A stretch of 53,896 nt of DNA, taken from Symbiodinium natans. Lineage: Eukaryota > Sar > Dinophyceae > Suessiales > Symbiodiniaceae. The notes beneath the pieces were generated by a model. It made no database searches and was not told where the DNA came from. It saw nothing but the letters and a program-made list of their open reading frames with translations. This document shows, one piece after another, positions 26,889 through 38,300 of the stretch (the first letter of the stretch is position 1; every line of letters starts with the position of its first letter). Location of the stretch: positions 126,001-179,896 of the forward strand of contig CAJNDS010000276.1 of assembly GCA_905221605.1 (NCBI GenBank). The letters are read 5' to 3'. Made by a program: the position numbers and the translations under genes.

Positions 26889-28363
26889 GTAAGAATATGG
26901 CCTCTTGCAAGCAGCGCTCAAGGCCCGCCCTATGGCCATGAGGTCGAGCCTCAAAACTTTCGGCGCAAACACAAGGAGCCTCCAAATAGGGTACTCCCCC
27001 GATTGCTATGTGAGGACGCCCGGACTCACACTGCGCCGACGGCAGCATTGTGTAGCCACACCAGCCCCTTGCCTGCCCCCGCTCGCCGGGGGGGGAGGGG
27101 GCGCCTTTTCTTGCGCTCTGTTTGCATTGTGCCTTTGTGCGCGTTCGTACCTTTCTTTCAGTGTGCTTGCAATTTTCTTGCCAACCCAAAAGGGAGTCCT
27201 GAGTGCTATTGCTACGGCCCTGGCGCTTGTGTGGGGACTGTCTCTACGGACGCGCTGAGCAGTTTAGGTGACGGAGGTTCCTTGCCTTACGGCCTACCCA
27301 TACTTTCGCTTAATGTCTGTACTAGACGTGGCGCAGCATTGCTATGGGTGACGGGCAGCTGAGTGATTGGTGCCGGTAGGTTCTTGTTTGCATTGGTCTC
27401 ACCTCGCTGGCCTTGCCTTAAGTTGTCTTGCAATAAGGGCCTCTGCGCTAGCGGTTGCTTCTTTGTAGTCACGACTTCTTTTTCACTCGCTGGCTTGTAC
27501 AGGTTGGCTCTCAAAGTAGTTGTCCTTGTCTCACACCTAGTTGCGAGACCCACAAGAATGGCCTACTGTGCTACTGATGCAGTAAAGAGGCGCCAGCTTT
27601 AAAAAAAAAGCATGGGTGGAGGCCGTGCTGCAGTTGGAATTTCAGGTGGAAGCAACGAGCCGGAGAGGCGGCGCTGCGAATCTTGGGTGTGGGAGGCACC
27701 GCAAAGGGCCACAAGCTGTCAAACAACTTTCCAACATTGAACAGCGACGTGTGGGCCTTGGACTGCCAGCGTCTGTTAAGTTTTTTGCCAGAGGACTCGC
27801 TTGCGAAGTGGTGTTGAGAGCAGGTCTCCTCAGCTTTTTAACGCTTGGGTTTTCCAGTGTCTTTCCGGAGCAGAGAGTAGGTCGCCTCAGCTTTTAGAGC
27901 CTAGGGAGTGTTTTCCAGTGTTTTCTCGAAGCACCGTGAGGTTTGACGAGTTTTGACTGCGTTTCACGTTGTTTGGTACGTTGGCTCAAGACCGGAGTCT
28001 GCGAGCATGCAACAGTGAGAAGCGTGCAGGGCTTGAGTGTGAGCAGTGTGAGTCTTGTAGGGCTGTGGGTTGCTTGCCGCGTTTTCGGTCTTTTACGCGG
28101 CAGCGGAGCGTGGTGCTCCCGCAAACAAAAGAGCCCAATACGCGAAGGGTTTTCACCAGGGTGCTTGCAGGGTTCTGCACTTGGTCTCTAAGTGAGCGTG
28201 TCGATGCCAGGGCATGTCATAGAAGAGGGTGTAGAGAGGGTTGCGCGTTCTGGCCGGGCCAGAGACCTCACACCGCCCTACGGTGCCAGGAGGCACGCAG
28301 CGAGTGAGCCTGGTGAGAACCGACAAGGGGTGACTAGCCCTGTTCAACTGCCGCCATCCGGGT
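26889..28363. other. Stretch without a recognisable gene
   Basis: Open frames here are short and overlap on both strands with no domain I can name. Visible features are a G/C homopolymer block at 27075-27105, an A9 run at 27601-27609, and an imperfect tandem duplication of about 55 bp near 27815-27935 (both copies contain CCTCAGCTTTT and TTTTCCAGTGT). Confidence 0.5.
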
Positions 28364-28888
28364 TTGCGAGTCCGGACCCTGCCGCCGCCAGGGTTGGGTG
28401 CTTTCAACTTGGAAGGAAGAGGGTTGATGTCGCCACCCATGGTGGGAGGAGGTGCGACGCCAGTAGGGCACGTGCCTGTGGCAGCAGGGGGTCCAGCACC
28501 GAGTGGCGGAGTACCATCTCCGGTGTTTCCCCAGCAGGGTTTGATGTCACCAGTGCCTGGACAGCAAGTTCAGGAAGCTTTGATGCACGAGGTAAACCGG
28601 GACAGTCCCGACAAGTCTGTGGAGACAGCTTATCGGAAGACGGCGCGCCGAGCTCACCCAGATAAGGGCGGAAGCCTGGCTGACATGCAGCGCCTGCAAG
28701 CGGCAAGAGAGGATTGGCAAAGCGCCAAAGCCAAATCTGCCAGCAGCGCGCCTTCCCGCCAGTGCGGACAGAAGCAGAAACCAGTCTTGCCACTACAGTC
28801 TGCCGGAGCGAAGAAGCCTTTCCTGATACGTTCTTCTTCGGTTTTGCTGACTTACCATATATATTCTGGCTATGATTTACCGGAATGA
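28364..28888 (+). pseudogene. J-domain protein fragment with start of a Rep-like segment
   Basis: The likely ATG is at 28427. A Pro/Gly-rich leader precedes a J-domain-like helix pair: VETAYRKTARRAHPDKGGSL, where HPD (28655-28663) is the motif through which J proteins stimulate Hsp70. After a basic linker the frame reads KKPFLIRSSSVLLTY, which resembles the first strand (motif I, -LTY-) of HUH-type replication initiator (Rep) proteins. Reading then enters the repeat at 28858 and stops. I recall dinoflagellate proteins with this J-plus-Rep-plus-ATPase layout but cannot verify it here. The HUH and Walker motifs are not present in this window. Confidence 0.55.
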
Positions 28889-28935
28889 ACATTTTTGAAT
28901 ATTGCGACAAGATGTTTGCCATATTCGAGACGGAA
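28858..28935 (+). repeat. 78-bp direct repeat, left copy
   Basis: Starts TATATATTCTGGCTATGATT and ends TTCGAGACGGAA. The second copy is at 29508-29584 with one base fewer and one substitution. It cuts off the J-domain frame. Confidence 0.85.
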
Positions 28936-29507
28936 GCTTTCGCTTGCGACAGCTATGTCTCGCTGTGGATAGCGGACCCTGCCCCCCTTCCCCCCTCCTA
29001 TCCTTGTCCTTGCCCCCCCCCCCTCTTCAGTGCAGGTCCCTGGGGGGGGGAGGGGAAGGGGGCCTTTCTTTGGGACTTCTCGACACAACAACGCTTGGAC
29101 TTGGTAAGCGCGTTGTCATTTTCACACAGCACGTTTTACTTGCAGGGGTAGCGAAACATGCCTGTCGCAATTTCACATCATGTACGAATTTTGTGCTTCA
29201 ATTGCTTGAGAATCCTTCTTGATCTTCTCAGCATGGGCTCAGTCCGGGAGCAGCAGCACAATTTTCGTCTCCCACCCAGCCCACCCAGGGGGCACTTGCT
29301 CTGTATGCCCTTTTCTGTAGATGTTACATAGATTTGGGGCCTCGCCCCTCCGTTGTAGGCTCACCGGCACGCCTTCAGTTCCCCTGCTGTCAAAAAACAA
29401 AGCGCAAGTGTGAATGTTCAGTGCATGTTGGGATTCCGGTATTTACATATCCCTTAAAACATCTACTCGAGGCAGATGTTTTATCAGTGCATGTGCTCAG
29501 TTGTTGC
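28936..29507. other. 572-bp spacer between the direct repeats
   Basis: No coding domain seen. It contains C-runs (about 28980-29030) facing a G-run (29042-29068) that could fold together, and the 9-bp inverted pair TTGCGACAG (28944-28952) and CTGTCGCAA (29162-29170). With its flanking repeats it may be a small non-autonomous element such as a TRIM-like LTR unit, but no primer site or target duplication is evident. Confidence 0.4.
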
Positions 29508-29584
29508 TATATATTCTGGCTATGATTTACCGGAATGAACATTTTGAATATTGCGACAAGATGTTTTCCATATTCGAGACGGAA
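29508..29584 (+). repeat. 77-bp direct repeat, right copy
   Basis: Near-identical to 28858-28935. The minus-strand Gag-like fragment ends next to it. Confidence 0.85.
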
Positions 29585-29685
29585 CACCCTCCACCATTGT
29601 GTATCCACCTGACCCCGCAGCATGTGACGACGCCTCCCGAGCGGATACAAAGCCGGGTGGATTCGTCATAGGAACTGCAGCACCA

Positions 29686-30240
29686 TCACTTCCTGCCGGT
29701 AGGGGAACAACTGGAACCTATGTCAGACCTGGCGCACCTCCTATATCTCCCTGTAGAGCTCGCTGGGGGATGGTTCAGCGGTGGTAGCCTTGCAAATTTC
29801 TTCCCTTCAGGGAAGTGCAACATTGGCGCTTCTTTTTCCACCTCCATCTTGACATCCTCCGGCATTGGTTGAAGGTTGCAACCTCTTGAGAGATCATAAC
29901 CCTCAATAGGCAGCCACGTCCCATCTCGTGACACAGTCCAAAAGCTACCCAACCCATCAGTGTAAAAAACCTGTCCAGGCGGAAACTGCTTCTCTGGGCT
30001 GACACCTGGTGGATATACAGCGTTTGCGTCTACGACACCGGTGCTTCGTGCATGGGACGCTGACCCAGGTGCAGCAGAGGTATAACTCCCCTCCTCCACT
30101 TTATGCAACCTGCTTCCCAGCTCCTTTGTATGCACCAAAAGCTCCTTCAACGCGCGCTTGACGATCGCCATATCTTCACCTTGTTCTACACCAGTAGTGT
30201 CAGGAATCAACTCTTCTTCTACTAGTCTCTCCAATGTCAC
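29686..30240 (-). pseudogene. Gag-like fragment, second part (minus strand)
   Basis: 185 codons on the minus strand. A helical segment (MAIVKRALKELLVHTKELGS) precedes AVYPPGVSPEKQFPPGQVF and YTDGLGSFWTVSRDGTWLP. This combination matches my recollection of the N-terminal region of a family of dinoflagellate retroelement polyproteins. It is unlike the Gag of B, C or X. It appears to continue the frame at 30200-30619 across a frame break, and is truncated at the repeat near 29585. Confidence 0.5.
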
Positions 30241-30619
30241 CTCTCTCCATTTGTCCCATCAAACCTGACGATGGCCTCTCAGCTTGTGCAGGTTCCCGAA
30301 GATCTGGCAGCGACGGCGGTCTCCTCGTATGTTCACCACTTCTATCCCCTCCGCTCGCGGGAAGACTTGCTGGCCTTGATTGCCTCAGTCTCATTTCTTC
30401 ATGAGCCCGCTCGCTCCAGAAAGGATTCGCTGCTGGAAATGGAACCATTTCACTTTCCACCTGAGAAGTTTGTTGCACGGTCGCAACTTCCCTTCCATCC
30501 GTCAGTGCCTGTACCGCTGGAGCTTGTTGTCTTTCTTCATCCCCATCGCCGTAATTTTCTTCGGCGTCATTGGCCTCCGATGACAGTCTAGGTTCAGAAC
30601 GACGCCGCATCATGTCCAT
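30200..30619 (-). pseudogene. Gag-like fragment, N-terminal part (minus strand)
   Basis: Starts MDMMRRRSEPRLSSEANDAE on the minus strand and contains FPAANPFWSERAHEEMRLRQ, a motif I associate with N-termini of a dinoflagellate retroelement polyprotein family, and then GLMGQMERGD. The two frames meet around 30230. No zinc knuckle or pol domain remains. Confidence 0.5.
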
Positions 30620-30799
30620 GGCCGTAAAGAAGGTGAGAGAATTTCACTTAACCAACAGGGAGCCTAATTTGGGCTCCGAACCTACGGGGGGCAACCGAAG
30701 GGGGACAAGGAACCCCAACCGAAGCCCTGGATTTACCCCTGGACCAACCAGCCAAACCAACAAGACCCCAAACCAAGGGCACACTTTTACGAAACCTTC

Positions 30800-31070
30800 G
30801 ACCGCTTTGGTCATGGCCAAATAGTAACGGGTGCATTGACCCTTTTTCCTTGACCCCAACTCCTTTCCTGAATACAAACTGCAGCTCCGCATCGGGAATG
30901 GGTGGAGGCTCACCGGGACGCAAGGCATCTTGATACAGCTGAACATAGTTCTCATACCCAAAGTTACCCATGTCAATAGGTCCTGACAAGCTTGCAGCAG
31001 CTCCTCCAGATTGACGAGGCCTTTGAGGGCTTTCACTGCGAGTCCTAGGCTCTCGTCCTCGGTGACTTAG
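30800..31070 (-). pseudogene. Unassigned minus-strand coding-like segment
   Basis: The minus strand reads an Arg/Ser-rich stretch (REPRTRSESPQRPRQSGG) and then MGNFGYENYVQLYQDALRPG and PDAELQFVFRKGVGVKEKG. The sequence is coherent and lies upstream of the Gag-like fragment on the same strand, so it may be a leading exon or ORF of the same unit. Family unknown. Confidence 0.35.
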
Positions 31071-31553
31071 CCGACTTAGCCCTTGGCTTCAAGACCAAAG
31101 CTACGGACACGACTCTTGCCGGCCGTTTCTCAAGCTTCAATGGCGTGACTTCCACCACACCCGCGCTCGGAGCCTGGGCCTGGGCCCCGTGGTCCCATTT
31201 CACCCCCTCTCCCACCCGACCCCGTCCCAGTTTCCAGTTTCCCCAAGGTTAGCCGGCTTGCCTTCTACGGAGCCCTTTCACTCAGTGTTGGGCTCATAAC
31301 CCTCGCTTGGGCAGGAAGCTCCACAGCGGGGTTACGCAGGGCTCTCTGTTTTGCCACCAAGCAGCAACACAAAACAAGACAAGAAAGAAGGAAGGTTCTG
31401 ATAGGAGTCTGTGCCCTATGACTTTTGCGTAAATGCTGTACACTATACATATGCGCTTTCTAAACAGAGAAGTTGCTGGTGGCCTGGGCTCCTGTAGACC
31501 TTGAGCCACATGATAGCAGCATAACTCTGAACATAAACTCTTTGTGCGCTTGC

Positions 31554-31846
31554 GAGGGTTTAGGGTTTACTGAGTACGGCGTGCAAGCTGTAAATGTGAC
31601 GTTTTCAGTAGGGCCTTGAAGGCATCGAGCAATGCGAAGGGCGGCCATGGCCCGACGCCGCCTCAGGCAACCGACCCCGGAGCTGCAGGAGGCGGGCAAG
31701 CGACCTGGGTCGACTTTCGCCATAGAGTTCGAAGGGCTTAAGCGCGACCCCCCTCTGTAGGGGGGCGGCCTAGGCCCTGAGTTTAGGGTTTAGTTTGAGG
31801 TTTATTTACGGGTTTTTGGGGTTTCAGGGTTTTCAGGGTTCAGGGT
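31554..31846 (+). repeat. Degenerate TTTAGGG telomere-like tract
   Basis: GGGTTTAGGGTTTA occurs at 31557-31570. A longer degenerate tract runs from 31780 to 31846, with repeated TTTAGGG, TTTCAGGG, TTTTCAGGG and TTCAGGG units. TTTAGGG is the plant- and dinoflagellate-type telomere unit, so this is an interstitial telomere-like sequence. Confidence 0.6.
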
Positions 31847-32356
31847 GATGAAGGTGATTCACCTGTGCCCTCCGCTGCTGCTCACAGGACATGCCCTAGG
31901 CATCGACAACAGTGATAGCAAGGCATGCAGGCGTCCCGTAGTGACCCGGAGTAGCCCGTAGTAACCTGCACTTCATGTCTTGCAAATTGCACGCGTTTAA
32001 ATATAGCAATTTCAAAAGCGTGCTTGAACTTGGAGTGTGGGGACACTTCACAACGTTGCTGTTTCCTAACAGGGGTGCTCGACATAACGTCAAATTGACA
32101 CGAAACTGGCGCGATTTTAATGTAAACATCAAATAAGCCAAAATGACACAATAATTGTAAACGCTTGCGCGCGCCGCCTCGGCAGCCGGGCCGGCCCCAG
32201 GACGGGAAAGGAGGAAAGAGGGCTTCGCGAAAAAAGGGGAGGAAGGGCAGCGGGGGTTAAAGGGAGGGGGGAGGCTGTAGGAGCCACCGACAGGCGGGAC
32301 CCTCCACGCCATCGGTTTGCAGCTCCTCCAAGGGATTGGGGGGGGTCCCACAGGGC

Positions 32357-32375
32357 GGGGGGGGGGGGGGGGGGG
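32357..32375 (+). repeat. 19-base G homopolymer
   Basis: An unbroken run of G within a G-rich stretch (about 32230-32420). It could form a G-quadruplex. Length calls in such runs are also error-prone in sequencing. Confidence 0.85.
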
Positions 32376-33772
32376 TGGCGTCAGAAAATTCGGCATGGGG
32401 AGAAGGGTTGGGTTAGGGGGAAGGAGGCCCGATCCGGGTCTGCTTGTTCCAAACGCTTCTCGGCAGGAAGCCGAGGCGAATTGAAGCGAGTTTGGATGAA
32501 TTTTGCAAAACATGACGCTGGAAAACACGAAATTGACATTTGCACGAACTTCATTACGAAATTTGACGCGAAGGTGTTACCTCAAAATATTGACACGAAA
32601 TTGACACAAAATTCGAATATGGCAACAAGCTGTTAGAAGAATTGCAGTAAGCTGTTAGAAAAACAAAGGCGCATCCAGTCAGATCGACAGCAGCTCGCCC
32701 TTAGCAAACTAATCCTCCCCCAAGACGGCTATTGTTGGCACTCGAGCCCCTTCACAGCGTCAACCGCCCAATGGTCACGTCCTGAAAATGCGGCAAGAAG
32801 AGTGATACAGGCGGGCAAGAAAGTGCGAAGAAAGCAGCACACAGCAAGAAGCAACAACAGCCAAGAAGAAAGACGGCGCGAAACAGTTGAAACATTGTGA
32901 TCTTTTTTCAAAACGACGTTAAGCACCCAGTTCTCGATGGTGTAAACTGTTGATGGGCTGGAAAGCTTGCAGGCGCAGCGCTGCTCCTGGGAAGCCAGGC
33001 TTGGTGGAAGCTAGTTGCAGGCTCCTTCCAAGTCCAATGGAGCCCTCTCTGTCGCCTTTTCCCAACTGGATCGCGTAGGCGTACGAGTGGAATCCAACGT
33101 GAGTTTAGTTGCTGTGTCAAAGTGCATTTCCCTCCGTCTCGAACACGTTGCAAAGAGTGCGTACTTGCACCGCAGTCAAGAAGCCATGGCACGTGCTCTA
33201 TTTCAGCTAGAGCCTTATGCCATGCCAACGTTGCTGTGTACCGTGATCTAGTCCTTCGTGTGGTTGTCATGTTGCATTGTAAAACTGTTGCCGAGCTGTC
33301 GCCGAGACCTCACAAGAAACCGCGTTGTTATTTTGACGCGAGGTGTGGCATAAGACTTCATTTTCTCAAAATCTGAGCCTACTATTTGAGCCTATACCCC
33401 TGCCTTGTGCTTTGTGTGAAGCCCTTCGCGGGGAACGCCGCGCGTCATAATGGTTCTTGGAGCTCCCTTCTTCATCCGCCGGTCTTTGCAAGAGCATCTT
33501 ATGCACTCCTGCCAGCACACGGATCACGTGCACAAGCATCCCATGAACTTGGCTCACCAAAGCCTTTAGCTTCCTTGCACATCAATCACAGACTGGATCC
33601 AATACCCGTGTGTTTCAGCGGCACGAAGGGTTGCAAATTTTACAGGGGGCAAGGAATGCTCCAAATGTGCGTGGAGAGAACGTTGTTGTGGCGGAGGTCC
33701 CTTTGGTCGAAGTGGACCCGCGAAGCACTGGCACCGACAACACCTCAAGGTGCCACCACCGCCGAGTGGCTG

Positions 33773-33842
33773 CCCACCGCCACCCACCGCCACCCACCGC
33801 CACCCTCCGCCACCCTCCGCCACCCTCCGCCACCCTCCGCCG
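33773..33842 (+). repeat. 10-bp tandem repeat, CACCCACCGC / CACCCTCCGC
   Basis: About seven units: first the CACCCACCGC form, then four consecutive CACCCTCCGC. The period is exactly 10 bp. The block switch shows two homogenised sub-arrays. Confidence 0.9.
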
Positions 33843-35313
33843 CCCGCATTCCTTTAAGTGGCTAGGGCCAAAGCGAAATCAGGTCAAACCTTGCGGATTC
33901 CGTAGCCAGTGCCTTCTCCTCTGCTTGAAATGCCAGAACAAAACAAAGCCGAAGCCACAGCATGGTAGGCGGTAGGCCTGGTAGGCTTGTTGCATGCACT
34001 TTGGCAAGTTGGGTAGACATGGTAGAAGTTGTGTTTGACCATGTGCTTCCTGACGTCTATCGTCTAGTTCCGTTTGCTGAGTCCTCATTGGAAGTTTAGA
34101 CGGAAGTGGAGAGGCGTTTGTGCATGCACCCCAAAAGACTCCAATCGAAATACGATCAGTGGCAATCAATGGTGCTTGGTAGGTTAGCTGAAAAGTGGCA
34201 TGATAACCTGGGAGCGATTTGATATTTGCCTGTGAGTGCGGGCCGGCTGTTTGGCAAGCTAGCGCAAGTTTTCGCTTGAGCTGGGGATCGCGGGTGCTAT
34301 GGACTTTTCATGACCTCATTGCTCCTTCCCAACGAACACCCCACACAGTATTTTAATGGCCTGCATGCGCGAAATGTCGCTGCAGCCGTTGCAGTTGTAG
34401 CTGCTCCAGCAGAACTTTGATGTTCACAGAAGCCTAAGCCCAGTAGTCTTTCAAGCAGCATCGACACCAGCCGGCACATTTGTGAGGATCCAACAGGCAT
34501 TGGCTGAAAACAACATTCCCACACAATTTGCTTTGGTGGCAGCCATGGCGGAGGCAACATGCAGCAGGGAGTGCCTACTTTAGTTTGTTTTCCATCAGCT
34601 TAGCAGAATGTGTTTCTGAAGGCGACGTTACCGCCAGCACCTTTGCCCCCCAATACGCAGCACCTCGGCATCACGAGATGTTGTGTACGAAGTGTACGAT
34701 TCCATGGGAGGTTCACCCTGGCCAGGTCGCCGCGGGTGCGAGCCGCTATGCGGGTAATGGGCATTATCCCAACCGAATTAGACAAGAAGGCTGCGCCTGT
34801 TCCGTAAAATGAGGGCCTTGTGTCTTGAGCCAAAATTTGTCGTCCTGCCCAGCAGGAGGAGGAAGACTTCGACGGCAATCAGGCATGTCTATCTGCTCAT
34901 GAACCGAGCGTGCTGTCGCTGTGTACCGCAGAACAAGCACCTACTCTTCGAGAAGAAGCGGCGCACATTGATCGGACATGTTGGGCCCCAGCTTGCGTTG
35001 TTGTAGTGATGCTATGCATGAGTGAAAGAAGCTAAACATCTCGGGGGGAATGTCTAGGTGTCAATGCTAGCTGCACGAGGACCTCAGGCATGGTCCACTT
35101 CCGTAGGATGAAGCCTTGGATGCCTTTGGGGACGAGATTCTGGTCGTTCTTGTCTGGACAGGGCGGCGACACCCATGATTTGGGAAGGTCTGCAGGTGCT
35201 GGAGCGCGAGATGGTTTTGTGGTTCGTGGCTTCTACATGCGCTGCATGCGCAAAGCTCAAGGTGACTTAAACGCCGCCTTCCTGGAGGAGGATTGGAACT
35301 TGAAAGTCACCAG

Positions 35314-38300
35314 TGCGAATGCGCATAAAGCAAGAAGGTGCTGCTTTCATGCGCTTGCAGGTCTTGCGGAAGGAAAAAGAAAGCATGGAGGTCATGGCCA
35401 GAATGGCGAAGGTTCGCTCACCTCGCTCACCACGCTGCACTAACGGCAACATTGGAATGTCACATGCCCGGCCAGAAAGACATTCAGAAGACCGTGATAA
35501 AGGACCGGGGTGGAGAGACCTGAGCTACGGTGCAAGCAGGCTTTGACAGGGACGTGAAGTAAAAGGTTCCCAGCCTGCTTCCATTGTGCAGAGGAGCTTG
35601 AGAGCCGAATGGAGTTCGAAAAGGGCAAGAAGAAACAAGAGGAGTTGCAAGCTTCATCTTGCGGTCGTGCGAGATGTACTTTCTTAGATTCTTGCTTGGA
35701 CACTGAGGAGAATCTGAAGCGGATGAAAGAGTTAAAGAAAGAAAGGGATGACAAGCTAAAAGCAGTCCAGAAGGAGGTTGGAGCGGCCCATCGCATTCTG
35801 GTGGCCGCAAATGGATGCGCTTGCTGAGGCACAAAAAAGACGGGAAAAATCCAAAGAGGTTCCGACTTGGGCCTTCAATTGCAGGTGGCATACGGAGTTG
35901 TCCGCAGTTTCCACAGGCACGGGACCGTGCTGATCGGCAGCTGCAAGCACACTGTGAAGAGCTTCGGCAACAGCTGAAGGAGGTAAGCTCAAAGCTTCCT
36001 GAAAACGGTATTGTATTATTTTGCCAAATTTTGCCAGTGGTTTCATATTCTGCCCCTGTGCACCGCAGGCTGATGAACGGGTGGCGAAGTGCCTAGCCGA
36101 CATCCGGCAGGCACATGACGATTCCATCGAGTCCAAGCAGGCACGTACTGGCAACAGGGTGGCAACGGAGTGGACACAAATCTTGTATCCTTGTTGTCCT
36201 TGTTTCCTCAAGACATGCGGTTTTTTGGACTTCGGCTTGAGGCGTTCTCAGCCTCAGGATGAAGCCTTCTGAGACTGCGTGCTTTTTTGCTCTTGGGTGC
36301 CAGGTGAAGGGCATCGAAGCACGCAGGCAGAAGGCGCTTCTGTCACGAGTTCTGTGATCGAAGGCATCGAAGGAGCACCGAAGATCATGGAAGACTTGCA
36401 CTTGAGGTGTAGTTGATACGGCGAGTACTCGCATGGACCAGCAATTTGCCTTGACCACTCGTCAGCTTCAGGCTTCCTTCGAAGACATGATGTTGCGCAA
36501 GCGCGAGGAGCGCTTTCTGAGAGCCTTCTTCTGCTGCTATGTCTGCTATGTCACTGTGATCAGCCGTTCCGTGCGCAAGTGCAGTTTTCTGGCACAGGAG
36601 ATGCATGATGAGATCGAGGAGAAACACCTCAGGAAGCGCCAGCTGCCAGCTTCTGAGAGCTGCCATGAAATCAATGAAATCAATGAAATCAATGAAATCA
36701 ATGAAATCAATGAAATCAATGAAATCAATGAAATCAATGAAATCAATGAAATCAATGAAATCAATGAAATCAATGAAATCAATGAAATCAATGAAATCAA
36801 TGAAATCAATGAAATCAATGAAATCAATGAAATCTCTTCCCGACTGGTGGAGATCCGCTCCACAGCTTCTGCACTCGTGTGATGCGTGTGAGTTTGCCAA
36901 GTAAAGTTGTTGCGTTGCGATGTTTGGACATGTTTGGTGGATGGTGCAATGGACAGTGCGTGAAACTAAACGTACAGCAAAGATGCACAAGTGATGCACC
37001 CACGACTGTTCTTGTGGCCATGCCCATGGCTGAGAGTCTCTGTTCGCGTGATGTGGTGCGGGCGACTGTGAGAGCATTGTGAGAGCCTTCTCTCTAGCAC
37101 AGGCCGTAGGAGCATGAGCATGCAGCTCTACAACGATTGAAAATCGGCATGGTTGGCGGATGCTGCTGGCCTGCGCAGTGTTGCTGCAGTTTTTCACCGC
37201 AGTAGTTGCAAGCTCTGAGGCTCGAAGAGCTGCTGGGCCAGAGGCCGTACTTTTGCGGCTTTTGGGCCATTGTCTCTTGTGTCACCGAGCACGGCTGCGA
37301 GATTGGAGCCGTGACAGGGACTCCAACAAGGAGGCGATGCTCCAAAAGGAGACGCAGTGCCGGCAGCGAGCCCGGGCCCTGATGACTCGCTGACTCGATG
37401 ACTCGGTCTCAGCACACTAATACAATACTGACAATACCAATACACACTCTTGCACGTACCCTTGCACTAACATGTGCTTTGCAAGAGATCCGCCGAACTC
37501 CTCGATCCTCGCAAAAGATTGACCAGAAGCAGAAAACACCCAGGAGGAGCGTGCTTGAGTGCGTGCGTGTTTTTGCACACGGTCATTCTCGTGCATTGAG
37601 CTGAATCACAAACAAGCGAATCGCGCACATGGCGAGACTTGCGCTTGAGTAGTTCTCATGATCGTAGCACGCTGCATGTTGGCCGAACGTTAGAAGCTTG
37701 TACTGGGTGGGTACGAACACTTTGCCCGTCGTTCTCAGATTTTGGTCCTCGCCCGGGTCTACTGAATTACTAGTATGGGTCTCCCATGCCAAGAGAATCT
37801 TTCAAGGGAATCCTGCAGAGGATGCTTGAAGACTTGCAGAGGGTTCCGCAGAGAGTCCCGTAGAGAATCTCGCACAGGATTTCTGGTATGTTGGAGTGCT
37901 CAACCCACAGATTCCCGGAGAAAATCCTCGAAATATCTCAGGCACGACCTCCTGCTTTTTGTCTTGTCTTCCCATCTGAGGTCGCGGAGTACCTTACGCA
38001 GCAGCAGGCTCTTTGCAGTTGGGGGCGCCCCCAAAGTACAGTACAGCACGGGTTCTGGCAAGTGTCACCAAAACCCGTATCCTTTTGGCGGCATGTTGGC
38101 CAGGCAGAAAATGAGAAGAAGTACGGGGAGGCTCTGGAACGACACAGCAAGGCAGAACCACCATTTCTTGCCGTGTTGGAGGTTAGCTTATGGTGGCTGC
38201 TAGCATGTCTCATCGTGTTTGCACAGGCGGAAGAGTTCCGGAATGACAGGCTAAAAGACAGACTGAAGGACTTCAAGGCGAAAGCCAGGACATATTGCTA

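Larger units (their letters stand above)
31071..35300. other. Long stretch without an assignable gene
   Basis: I see only short open frames on both strands with no recognisable domains, apart from the repeats listed separately. One plus-strand segment at about 34405-34600 reads smoothly for 60 codons (TFVRIQQALAENNIPTQFAL then VAAMAEATC) and could be an exon or a retrocopy fragment, but I cannot name it. A/T-rich phrases resembling GACACGAAATTGACAC recur near 32090 and 32590. Confidence 0.4.

Noticed and set aside
27984-27996. TTGGCTCAAG, resembling the end of the spliced leader
   Set aside because: The match is 10 bases with the wrong sequence upstream, so it does not support a retrocopied mRNA.
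33894-33905. TCCGTAGCCA, resembling the start of the dinoflagellate spliced leader
   Set aside because: Only about 10 bases match and the rest of the leader does not follow. A match this short is likely somewhere in a window of this size by chance.
36546-36863. Ser-Leu-Ile repeat protein on the minus strand through the 9-bp array
   Set aside because: It is just the antisense reading of the pure GAAATCAAT array. Any 9-bp repeat without stops opens long frames.
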